Below, piece by piece: positions 32,959-39,307 of a stretch of 64,000 nt of DNA. The notes under the pieces were generated by a model, which was given only the letters and a program-made list of their open reading frames with translations, had not been told where the DNA came from and did not search any database. The stretch's first letter is position 1; each line of letters opens with the position of its first letter. The position numbers and the translations under genes were made by a program. Source of the DNA: an uncultured Bacteroidales bacterium (GTDB taxonomy: Bacteria > Bacteroidota > Bacteroidia > Bacteroidales > Paludibacteraceae); the NCBI GenBank assembly GCA_902784585.1, contig CACZVM010000001.1, positions 124,001 through 188,000 on the forward strand, in the 5' to 3' direction.

Positions 32959-34302
32959 TTAGAGATGGCGGATACGCCACTCGTTCGGATAGAGATTGTT
33001 CTGGCGATTGCCGACATTCTTTGCGAAGCCGAGTGGCACGCCTTCATAGGTAAGCAGCAGCAGTCCGAGCGGAACATCGTTGAGCGTGAGTGCTTCTGTA
33101 CGAAGATAGGCGAGCGCTTGTTCGCGCGTCAGCGCCACATTGGGAAAGGCCTCTTTGCGGAGGTCTTTCGCCATACTTAGGCTATGCTGCGGTGCAATCC
33201 CCTTGCCGCGTTCTTCACCAAGTCCGAAGCCGGTGGAGATACACGTCATCTGTGCGGCCATATGGTCGATCAGTTCGCGGTATTTGGAGGGATAGGCGGT
33301 AGCAAAGCGATCGGTATAGCGGATAGTCCAGTCGTCAGGATTCTGCAGCCAAGTACGCATCTCGCGCAAATACTCGGGGCGTGGCGCCGGATGGTTGGTC
33401 TTGGTCTGCTTGAGGCGGATAGGATCATAGTTTTCATCCTCGTTCTTGCGCAAAGCGCAGAGATAGAAGCCTTCTCCGCGTGTCTTATGCGGGTAGAAAT
33501 GGTAACCCACCGACCCCTCGACGATGCCCCATGCGGGATCGTAGTCGATAGGAAGCACTTCTGCACCGAGGCTCTCAGCCATCCATTCGACATTCTTCTC
33601 GTTCTCTTCGGAATTGAAAGTGCAGGTGGAATAGAGCAATATTCCTCCCGGTCGGAGTGCGTCCCACACATCCATGAGGATAGCTCGCTGGCGCTCGGCA
33701 CACTGCTTGACGGCGCGCAGGCTCCATTCGTTGCGGGCCTGTTCGTCCTTGCGGAACATGCCTTCACCCGAACAAGGGGCATCCACGAGGATACAATCGA
33801 ACAAGTGACGACATTTCTCGCCGTACTCGGCAGCGCTGTTGTGGGTGACGACGGTGTTGCCGTTTCCCCATTTCTGGATATTCTCGCTGAGGATGAAGAC
33901 GCGTTGGCGGACCACTTCGTTGGCCATCAGTAGTCCGTCTCGGCCGAGAAACTCGCTGATAAGGGTAGATTTGCCACCGGGAGCGGCGCAGAGGTCGAGA
34001 ACGACCGATGAAGGATCGACATATTGTTCCAACGCCTGCTGGATAAACATAGAGCTGGCCTCCTGGACATAGTAGCAGCCGGCGTGGAAGAGCGGGTCGA
34101 GCGTGAACTGCGGCCGCTCGCTCAGATAGTAGCCGTCCAAATGCCATGGCACTTCGTCGGTGTCGCAGTCGAAGGTGAGGACATCGAGTTTGGTGTTGAG
34201 ACGAATAGAAGTAACAGGCTCCGTCTCCAGTGCCCGTAACAGCTGTTCGGCCTCATTGCCCAACTGCTGATGCATACTCTCTATGAAATCGACCGGTAGC
34301 AT
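32959..34302 (-). CDS. NOL1/NOP2/Sun-family rRNA cytosine-C5 methyltransferase (RsmF-like)
   Basis: 447 residues. SAM site VVLDLCAAPGGKSTLI, catalytic Cys in VDAPCSGEGMFRKD and the second Cys in LLYSTCTFNSEEN. A C-terminal PUA-like segment (LTLNDVPLGLLLLTYEGVPLGFAKNVGNRQNNLYPNEWRIR) fits the RsmF/YebU subgroup, which methylates 16S rRNA. The start is set at 34302 (MLPVDFIESM) because the -7 box at 34323-34331 reaches into the longer frame. Transcribed alone from its promoter. Confidence 0.9.
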   Translation of the reverse strand: MLPVDFIESMHQQLGNEAEQLLRALETEPVTSIRLNTKLDVLTFDCDTDEVPWHLDGYYLSERPQFTLDPLFHAGCYYVQEASSMFIQQALEQYVDPSSVVLDLCAAPGGKSTLISEFLGRDGLLMANEVVRQRVFILSENIQKWGNGNTVVTHNSAAEYGEKCRHLFDCILVDAPCSGEGMFRKDEQARNEWSLRAVKQCAERQRAILMDVWDALRPGGILLYSTCTFNSEENEKNVEWMAESLGAEVLPIDYDPAWGIVEGSVGYHFYPHKTRGEGFYLCALRKNEDENYDPIRLKQTKTNHPAPRPEYLREMRTWLQNPDDWTIRYTDRFATAYPSKYRELIDHMAAQMTCISTGFGLGEERGKGIAPQHSLSMAKDLRKEAFPNVALTREQALAYLRTEALTLNDVPLGLLLLTYEGVPLGFAKNVGNRQNNLYPNEWRIRHL

Positions 34303-34322
34303 CGTGTCTTTGCAAATCGGTT

Positions 34323-34355
34323 GCAAAGATACTGCTTTTTTTTGACATATGCAAA
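34323..34355 (-). promoter_or_regulatory. Promoter of the RsmF-like gene
   Basis: Minus strand: TTTGCATATGTC (-33) and TATCTTTGC (-7), 24 nt apart. Confidence 0.75.
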
Positions 34356-34457
34356 TAAAAAAGTGTTAATAGATTGTATATATATACTATGTATATATAT
34401 AGTATAAGAAGGCAAAAAAATGGCGATTTCGGGGCGTTGCCAGAGGTTGAATAGCGC

Positions 34458-34563
34458 GGTAATAACGCACTAATCACCCGGTAATCACCCGGTAATCACC
34501 CCCTTTTGTCTTGTGCGGGGCTTGTGGTTAGCTCATAGTTGGCTCGTGGTTGGCTCGTGGCTG
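34458..34563. repeat. Two different 11-nt tandem arrays in an intergenic region
   Basis: Array A (34458-34501): GGTAATAACGC, ACTAATCACCC, GGTAATCACCC, GGTAATCACCC. Array B (34520-34563): GCTTGTGGTTA, GCTCATAGTTG, GCTCGTGGTTG, GCTCGTGGCTG. The gap 34356-34656 otherwise holds only AT-rich sequence and the terminator; no gene is seen. Confidence 0.8.
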
Positions 34564-34582
34564 GGTTATTGGTATTACCACA

Positions 34583-34622
34583 AAAAATCAAGAGTGGTAC
34601 CCTTAGGATGGATACCACTCTT
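34583..34622 (-). terminator. Terminator of the TolB-like gene
   Basis: Perfect 10-bp stem AAGAGTGGTA/TACCACTCTT (34590-34599, 34613-34622), followed on the minus strand by a T-rich tract. Confidence 0.8.
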
Positions 34623-34656
34623 GTTGATGTTATGTAAATGTCAGATAAAAGTTCAC

Positions 34657-35637
34657 TTATTTGGCATCATCAGCGATAAAAGTCATGCGCCAGATATTCG
34701 GGATGCGCTCTGCAGAACCACGTTGGGAGACGAAGTAGATATACTTGCCATCCTTGCTCCAGGTCGGGCAGAGATCATTTGCCGGGTGGAAGGTGATCTG
34801 TGACATATCGGTACCATCGGGACGGCAGATATAAATGTCCAGATTACGGGTGGTTTTTTTGCCGTCAGTTACGATGCTTTCTCCCACGAAAAGCAACCAT
34901 TTTCTATCCGGAGAAAGAGTAGGAGTGGAAAAGCCTTTTGTCATGTCGGATACGATGCACTCCTCCAAATTGCTTTCGTAGTTGATCTTCCAGATCTCGC
35001 CACGACCTTCTGCATTATAACGGGTGCAGTAGTAGGCAGTTTCCGTTTTCAACGGATAAGGATATGCGCCGGCTGTAAAGGTAGAAAGGAAGTTGTTCTT
35101 GATATTATAACTCCAAATAGTGGACCCTTTTTTCTCTTTGCGCGAGAAGAATATCTGCGACATATCGGCACTATATACGGGGCTTGCGTCTATTGCACCT
35201 GAAGTGAACTGACGGCATACATAACCGCTCTTTGCGTCAGTTTGGAACACTTGTTGCTCCTTACCAATGCTCTCGGAGAAGCAGATGTACTTGCCGTCGG
35301 GAGAATAGATGAAGTCTTTAACAAGTGCGCGTTTGGTACGCTGAATGGAGCTACCCTGCTTGGTGAGGTCCTTGATAAAGATGTTTGTAGTATTGCCACG
35401 TTTAGACAGGTAAGCCATATGTGTACCCTCGTTATCGATGTCAATAACGCGATTGGCTTCCCATTTCATCACATTGCCGTTTTTAACAGCCGGCATAAAC
35501 ACGTAATCTCCATCAGCCGTCATGCGGGTGAATTCCAGTCCTACCTCTTGAGGAACGCTAACCATGGAATAGTCCACTTGAGCAAACATGGCCGCACTGA
35601 AAGCCATGCCCAAACATGAAATAAATAGTTTCTTCAT
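34657..35637 (-). CDS. Secreted TolB-like beta-propeller (PD40 repeat) protein
   Basis: 326 residues with a signal peptide (MKKLFISCLGMAFSAAMFAQ). Repeated blades of the type YSPDGKYICFSES, LSPDRKWLLFVGE and TWSKDGKYIYFVSQ match WD40-like PD40 repeats of TolB. A periplasmic location and a role in binding envelope partners are inferred; tol-pal genes are not adjacent. Start at 35637; the frame from 35664 only adds residues upstream of the signal peptide. Single-gene transcript with its own promoter and terminator. Confidence 0.82.
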   Translation of the reverse strand: MKKLFISCLGMAFSAAMFAQVDYSMVSVPQEVGLEFTRMTADGDYVFMPAVKNGNVMKWEANRVIDIDNEGTHMAYLSKRGNTTNIFIKDLTKQGSSIQRTKRALVKDFIYSPDGKYICFSESIGKEQQVFQTDAKSGYVCRQFTSGAIDASPVYSADMSQIFFSRKEKKGSTIWSYNIKNNFLSTFTAGAYPYPLKTETAYYCTRYNAEGRGEIWKINYESNLEECIVSDMTKGFSTPTLSPDRKWLLFVGESIVTDGKKTTRNLDIYICRPDGTDMSQITFHPANDLCPTWSKDGKYIYFVSQRGSAERIPNIWRMTFIADDAK

Positions 35638-35704
35638 TGTAAAATTGATATTTGAGTGTGACATAAAGTTTACGATATTCGGATGCTATCGCGCAAATTC
35701 GGTT

Positions 35705-35737
35705 GCAAAGGTATAGCTTTTTTTTGATATATGCAAA
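35705..35737 (-). promoter_or_regulatory. Promoter of the TolB-like gene
   Basis: Minus strand: TTTGCATATATC (-33) and TACCTTTGC (-7), 24 nt apart; a near-perfect match to the local consensus. Confidence 0.8.
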
Positions 35738-35751
35738 TAAAAAATGTGAAA

Positions 35752-36681
35752 TTAGAAAAGCGAGAGGTCGGCGTCGGTGATATTTGGACGAGTACGACCG
35801 GCGGAGCGCTTACCGCGGGAAGGCTTATTAGAAGGGTGATTGGCGCTCCTTCCGTCTAGGGTTTCCCCTTTTGACGGGGACACCGTCATGTCATTTGTCA
35901 TTTTTGATTCTTGTCGGCCGAGGAAAGGAGCGATGATGTCGCGTGTCTGCTGGTCGGTCCATTTGCACTTGTCGATGATCCATTCGAGATACGAACGATC
36001 GATGCGCAGCATGGACTGGATAGACTCGCCCTTGTGCGCGCCCTGGGTCAGGAAATAGAACTCTCCGCGCCGTATGAGCCAGCGATCGAATGAGATGAAA
36101 TGAAACTCATCGCGTTGTACCCAGTTCCATCCGTGCTCTTCCACTTGTGCGCGGAAGACCTGGATAGTAGCCATGACATCGTCGAGTGAGTTGTGTGCGC
36201 CCTCGAAGGGAAGGCCGTAATAGCGAGTGTAGGCGGCGGTGAGGTTGCAATGGTAGCGTTCGCCTGTAGCAGGGTCGATCTTACCGGCCATATGGATGCG
36301 TTCAAGCGACAAGGCATCGTACCATGTGCGGCCGTCGAAGTCGAAAGGCAGACCGAGGCGCAGGAGATTATAGTGGAGAATAGGTGCGTCGTAGCTGTTG
36401 CCGTTGTAGGAGAGGATGTCACATCCCTCGATGAAGGCCATGAAGTCCGGATAGATGCTACGGAGCGAGACACCGTTCTCCAGCAGGAACTGCTTGGAGA
36501 TATGATGTACGGCTTCTGCTTCGGCAGGGATAGTGAACGGCCCTTCGGGGAGTATATACCAATCGCGCTGGTCAACGGGTTGCCAGGTGTCGGTGTCGAA
36601 CTTAACCAAAGAGAGTTGGATGATGTGTTCTTTTTGTATGTCGAGGCCGGTGGTCTCAGTGTCGAAGCAAACGAGTTGCAT
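35752..36681 (-). CDS. DEDDh 3'-5' exonuclease (DnaQ-like) with repeat-encoded tail
   Basis: 309 residues. The exonuclease domain has FDTETTG (Exo I, Asp7/Glu9), LSYNGNSYDAPIL (Exo II) and AHNSLDDVMAT (Exo III, H-x4-D). It degrades DNA or RNA from the 3' end; proofreading or repair is inferred, and no polymerase domain is attached. The C-terminus (about 258-309) is low-complexity and includes MTVSPSKGETLDGR, encoded by a 41-bp palindromic element (35848-35888), then a basic stretch (NKPSRGKRSAGRTRPN). Last gene of the nucleosidase-methyltransferase-exonuclease operon. Confidence 0.88.
   Translation of the reverse strand: MQLVCFDTETTGLDIQKEHIIQLSLVKFDTDTWQPVDQRDWYILPEGPFTIPAEAEAVHHISKQFLLENGVSLRSIYPDFMAFIEGCDILSYNGNSYDAPILHYNLLRLGLPFDFDGRTWYDALSLERIHMAGKIDPATGERYHCNLTAAYTRYYGLPFEGAHNSLDDVMATIQVFRAQVEEHGWNWVQRDEFHFISFDRWLIRRGEFYFLTQGAHKGESIQSMLRIDRSYLEWIIDKCKWTDQQTRDIIAPFLGRQESKMTNDMTVSPSKGETLDGRSANHPSNKPSRGKRSAGRTRPNITDADLSLF
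35848..35888. repeat. 41-bp palindromic element, copy in the exonuclease gene
   Basis: It begins CCTTCCGTCTAGGG and ends GGGGACACCGTCA on the plus strand. It differs from the copy at 37661-37701 at a single position. It contains the CCCC...GGGG hairpin core. On the coding strand it is read as TVSPSKGETLDGR. Confidence 0.9.
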
Positions 36682-36698
36682 GATTTCAGATTTATGAT

Positions 36699-38018
36699 TT
36701 ATTCGATGTATAGTACTAATCCCTTGAGGTATTCGCCTTCAGGGTGGTAAATATTGATTGGATGGTCTTGCGGCTGATGGAGTTGGTGGAGGATACGCAC
36801 GTTGCGTCCGACCTGTGCTGCCGCAGAGAAGACGGCGAGGCGGAAGGCCTCTTTGTCCACCGCCTGAGAGCATGAGAAAGTGAAGAGGATGCCGCCCGGG
36901 CGAATCATCTGGATGGCTTTGGCGTTGATGCGCTGGTAGCCTCGCAGGGCATTCTTGACGGCATCGCGATGCTTGGCAAAGGCCGGTGGATCGAGGATGA
37001 TTAAATCATAATTGGTGATCTGTGATTTGTGATTGGTGATTTTCTCACTCAGGAAATCAAACGCGTCGGCTGCATAAGCGTGGTGTCGCGGATCATCCGA
37101 GAAGTTCTTTGCCACGTTGGCTTCTACCAGGTCGATGGCTTTCTGGCTGACATCCACCGAATCGACCGACTTGGCTCCTCCGCGCAGTGCGTAGAGCGAG
37201 AAACCGCCGGTGTAGCAGAACATATTGAGTACGTCTTTGCCTCGGGCGTATCGTTCGACGAGTGCACGGTTCTCCCGCTGGTCGATGAAGAAACCGGTCT
37301 TCTGTCCGCGCAGCCAGTCGATGCGGAAGCTGAGGCCGTTCTCAACGGACCAGAACTCGTCAGAATTGGTGATTGGTGATCGGTCATTGGTAATTAGCCA
37401 ACCCACTTTTTCACCTTCGACAGGTGCCTTGAAAGGCAAGGTGTCTTCGGACTTGTAATAGACATTGTGCACCTCGGGAACAGAGTCGATAATGGCTTCG
37501 GCGATAGATTGCCGACAGCGGTGCATGCCTACCGAGTGCGCCTGCATGACGGCCGTGTCGGCATAGATGTCAACGATGAGGCCTGGCAGGAAATCGCCCT
37601 CGCCGTGGATGAGACGGTAGGTGTTATTAAATTGGTGATTGGTGATTGGTAATTGATGCCCCTTCCGTCTAGGGTTTCCCCGTTTGACGGGGACACCGTC
37701 AGGTGATTGGTCATTGGGGGTTAACCCAAGTGTCTCACGCACCTTATACGCCGCACGAATACGGTCGTTCCAGAAGTTTGCTGGCAAAGTCTCTACACCA
37801 AACGCCAGAATACGCACCGCGATAGATCCCACCTGCCAGTGGCCGATGCCGAGAAGTGCATCGACAGACGAACGCACTTGTACCAAGTCGCCCTCTTGCG
37901 GTTGGCTGTTCGGGTCGTCGCTATCAAGCACCACGCGGGCGATGGCACCGCTGAAGACCCAGGGATGGCGGCGAAGGAGCGACTCCTCTTTATGGGGTTT
38001 TAAAATGACAGAAGTCAT
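36699..38018 (-). CDS. RlmI-like rRNA (cytosine-5) methyltransferase carrying three insertions
   Basis: 439 residues, about 40 more than typical members. An N-terminal PUA domain (VILKPHKEESLLRRHPWVFSGAI) is followed by a Rossmann methyltransferase: DVLNMFCYTGGFSLYALRGGAKSVDSVD (SAM), LIILDPPAFAKHRD, and the catalytic Cys in LFTFSCSQAVD. It probably makes m5C in 23S rRNA. Three insertions of about 28, 10 and 10 residues (near 100-129, 209-218, 327-336) are encoded by 7-nt repeats and, in the first, also by the 41-bp element. They read as variants of ITNHQSP and appear to sit in surface loops. Operon: nucleosidase (upstream, 34-nt gap), this gene, exonuclease (17-nt gap). Confidence 0.88.
   Translation of the reverse strand: MTSVILKPHKEESLLRRHPWVFSGAIARVVLDSDDPNSQPQEGDLVQVRSSVDALLGIGHWQVGSIAVRILAFGVETLPANFWNDRIRAAYKVRETLGLTPNDQSPDGVPVKRGNPRRKGHQLPITNHQFNNTYRLIHGEGDFLPGLIVDIYADTAVMQAHSVGMHRCRQSIAEAIIDSVPEVHNVYYKSEDTLPFKAPVEGEKVGWLITNDRSPITNSDEFWSVENGLSFRIDWLRGQKTGFFIDQRENRALVERYARGKDVLNMFCYTGGFSLYALRGGAKSVDSVDVSQKAIDLVEANVAKNFSDDPRHHAYAADAFDFLSEKITNHKSQITNYDLIILDPPAFAKHRDAVKNALRGYQRINAKAIQMIRPGGILFTFSCSQAVDKEAFRLAVFSAAAQVGRNVRILHQLHQPQDHPINIYHPEGEYLKGLVLYIE
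37011..37038. repeat. 7-nt tandem repeat in the RlmI-like gene (site 3)
   Basis: Plus-strand units ATTGGTG, ATCTGTG, ATTTGTG, ATTGGTG; coding strand reads KITNHKSQITN. Confidence 0.85.
37365..37392. repeat. 7-nt tandem repeat in the RlmI-like gene (site 2)
   Basis: Plus-strand units ATTGGTG, ATTGGTG, ATCGGTC, ATTGGTA; coding strand reads ITNDRSPITN. Confidence 0.85.
37631..37719. repeat. Composite insertion in the RlmI-like gene (site 1): 7-nt repeats around the 41-bp element
   Basis: ATTGGTG units occupy 37631-37658 (ATTGGTG, ATTGGTG, ATTGGTA, ATTGATG), then the 41-bp element 37661-37701, then two further units at 37706-37719. In this copy the hairpin CCCCGT-TTG-ACGGGG is perfect. It is read as DGVPVKRGNPRRKG, a different frame from the exonuclease copy. 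Confidence 0.88.
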
Positions 38019-38022
38019 TTAT

Positions 38023-38057
38023 AATTAAGAATTAAAAATTAAGGATTAAGGATTATT
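38023..38057. repeat. 7-nt tandem repeat between nucleosidase and methyltransferase genes
   Basis: Units AATTAAG, AATTAAA, AATTAAG, GATTAAG, GATTATT; the nucleosidase stop codon falls in the last unit. Confidence 0.8.
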
Positions 38058-38541
38058 CTACGCCGTGGGTCAGGTCGTGATAGGCATGCAGCGAGAGGTT
38101 GTCGCTGACATATTTGAGACTGGAGAGCCGGCGGAAACCCAAGGCAGCAATGAAGGCCAATTCCATATCGAAGACACAATCGCGATAGTCGGAAGCCAGT
38201 ACAAAATCGGTACCTGTGAAACAAGGAGCCTTAATGATTGGTGATTGGTGATTGGTGATTGGTAATTTCAGTTCCGGCTCGGGGTAGGTGACGTTAGGAT
38301 GGTTGAGACGCACTTCGGAAACGGCTACCCATGTGCCGATGTCGAAGTTAGCGCTGCCCGCGTAGCCGATATTAATGAGTTCGGTGTCGCGATCCAATTG
38401 CTGGAGGCTGCGAATGATGTTAATTGCTCCAACGCCGGTGTAGATGATTTGGGCATCGGAGAGATCCAACCCCAATTCGGTGCGGGCTTTTTCCAATAGT
38501 ACCAACTCGCCTTCTTCGGCCAAAAGAACCGTTTTATTCAT
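38053..38541 (-). CDS. Nucleoside phosphorylase/nucleosidase-superfamily protein
   Basis: 162 residues, short for the family. IIYTGVGAINIIRSL (phosphate/ribose loop), INIGYAGSANFDIGTWVAVSEV, and the C-terminal CVFDMELAFIAALGFRR...KYVSD (base-binding DMEgaA-like motif) fit purine nucleoside phosphorylase/MTA-SAH nucleosidase proteins. The substrate is uncertain (adenosylhomocysteine, futalosine or a purine nucleoside are options). A repeat-encoded segment LPITNHQSP sits near residues 93-102. The start at 38541 is given by the promoter at 38595; the frame from 38619 overlaps that promoter. First gene of a three-gene operon. Confidence 0.75.
   Translation of the reverse strand: MNKTVLLAEEGELVLLEKARTELGLDLSDAQIIYTGVGAINIIRSLQQLDRDTELINIGYAGSANFDIGTWVAVSEVRLNHPNVTYPEPELKLPITNHQSPIIKAPCFTGTDFVLASDYRDCVFDMELAFIAALGFRRLSSLKYVSDNLSLHAYHDLTHGVE
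38237..38264. repeat. 7-nt tandem repeat inside the nucleosidase gene
   Basis: Plus-strand units ATTGGTG, ATTGGTG, ATTGGTG, ATTGGTA; coding strand reads LPITNHQSPI. Orientation relative to the gene is the same as in the RlmI-like gene. Confidence 0.85.
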
Positions 38542-38594
38542 AGCTAATATAAGATTAATTGTGTGTATTTTTACATTTTTCCACTTTTTCGGCT

Positions 38595-38627
38595 GCAAAA
38601 TTACTAAAAATTTTTGCAATGTGCAAA
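38595..38627 (-). promoter_or_regulatory. Promoter of nucleosidase-RlmI-like-exonuclease
   Basis: Minus strand: TTTGCACATTGC (-33) and TAATTTTGC (-7), 24 nt apart. It overlaps the divergent rdgB promoter by 15 bp. Confidence 0.7.
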
Positions 38628-38644
38628 AAAAATCGTATCTTTGT
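38613..38644 (+). promoter_or_regulatory. Promoter of rdgB-porZ
   Basis: TTTGCAATGTGC (-33 from 38613) and TATCTTTGT at 38636-38644. The palindrome TTTGCA-ATG-TGCAAA supplies the -33 box for both directions. Confidence 0.65.
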
Positions 38645-38680
38645 CGCGAATTTTCGCGCGCGTAATATATAATAAGGAGT

Positions 38681-39307
38681 ATGAAACTGGTTTTTGCATC
38701 GAATAACGCTCATAAGTTGCAGGAGGTACGTGCCATCATGCCTGCCGGTATTGAAGTGTTGAGTCTGAGAGAGGTGGGATTTGATCAAGAGATAGACGAG
38801 ACGGGTTTGACGTTGGAAGAGAACAGCGCGATAAAAGCCCGTGCGGTTTGGGATTTTGTCAGCCATCAGCCCTCAGCCGTCCGCCATCAGATAGATGGTG
38901 TGTTTGCAGATGACACGGGTCTGGAGATAGATGCGTTGCACGGCGAGCCGGGTGTGTTCACCGCCCGCTGGGCTGAGCGCGAGACGGGTGTACACCTGCC
39001 GGAGATGGCGACGTACGCTGCCAACAGACAGAAGGCGTTGCGTGAGTTGGCCCATCAGTCTAATCGTGGTGCGCAGTTCAGAACGGTGGTGACGCTGATA
39101 CGCGGCGGCAAGGAAGAGCAAGTGGACGGAGTAGTCCGCGGCCGGATGACGACAGAGGAGCGTGGCGAAGGTGGGTTTGGATATGACCCGCTCTTTATGC
39201 CGGAAGGGTACGAGAAGACGTTCGCCGAGTTGCCGTCTGAGATAAAGAACAGCATCAGTCATCGCGCCAGAGCGATGCAGGCATTAGTGAAGATGTTGAA
39301 TGAATAG
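38681..39307 (+). CDS. rdgB: Non-canonical purine NTP pyrophosphatase (RdgB/HAM1)
   Basis: 208 residues, about 10 longer than usual. It removes dITP, ITP and XTP from the nucleotide pool. Motifs: FASNNAHKLQEV (start), VFADDTGLEIDALHGEPGVFTARWA (catalytic acidic region), GEGGFGYDPLFMPEG and ISHRARAMQAL. Between WDF and GVFADD there are about 12 extra residues (SHQPSAVRHQID) encoded by 7-nt TCAGCCN repeats; relatives have only a few residues there. The end overlaps porZ by 8 nt. Confidence 0.93.
   Translation: MKLVFASNNAHKLQEVRAIMPAGIEVLSLREVGFDQEIDETGLTLEENSAIKARAVWDFVSHQPSAVRHQIDGVFADDTGLEIDALHGEPGVFTARWAERETGVHLPEMATYAANRQKALRELAHQSNRGAQFRTVVTLIRGGKEEQVDGVVRGRMTTEERGEGGFGYDPLFMPEGYEKTFAELPSEIKNSISHRARAMQALVKMLNE
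38859..38893. repeat. 7-nt tandem repeat inside rdgB
   Basis: Units TCAGCCA, TCAGCCC, TCAGCCG, TCCGCCA, TCAGATA, translated in frame directly upstream of the catalytic FADD motif. Confidence 0.85.
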
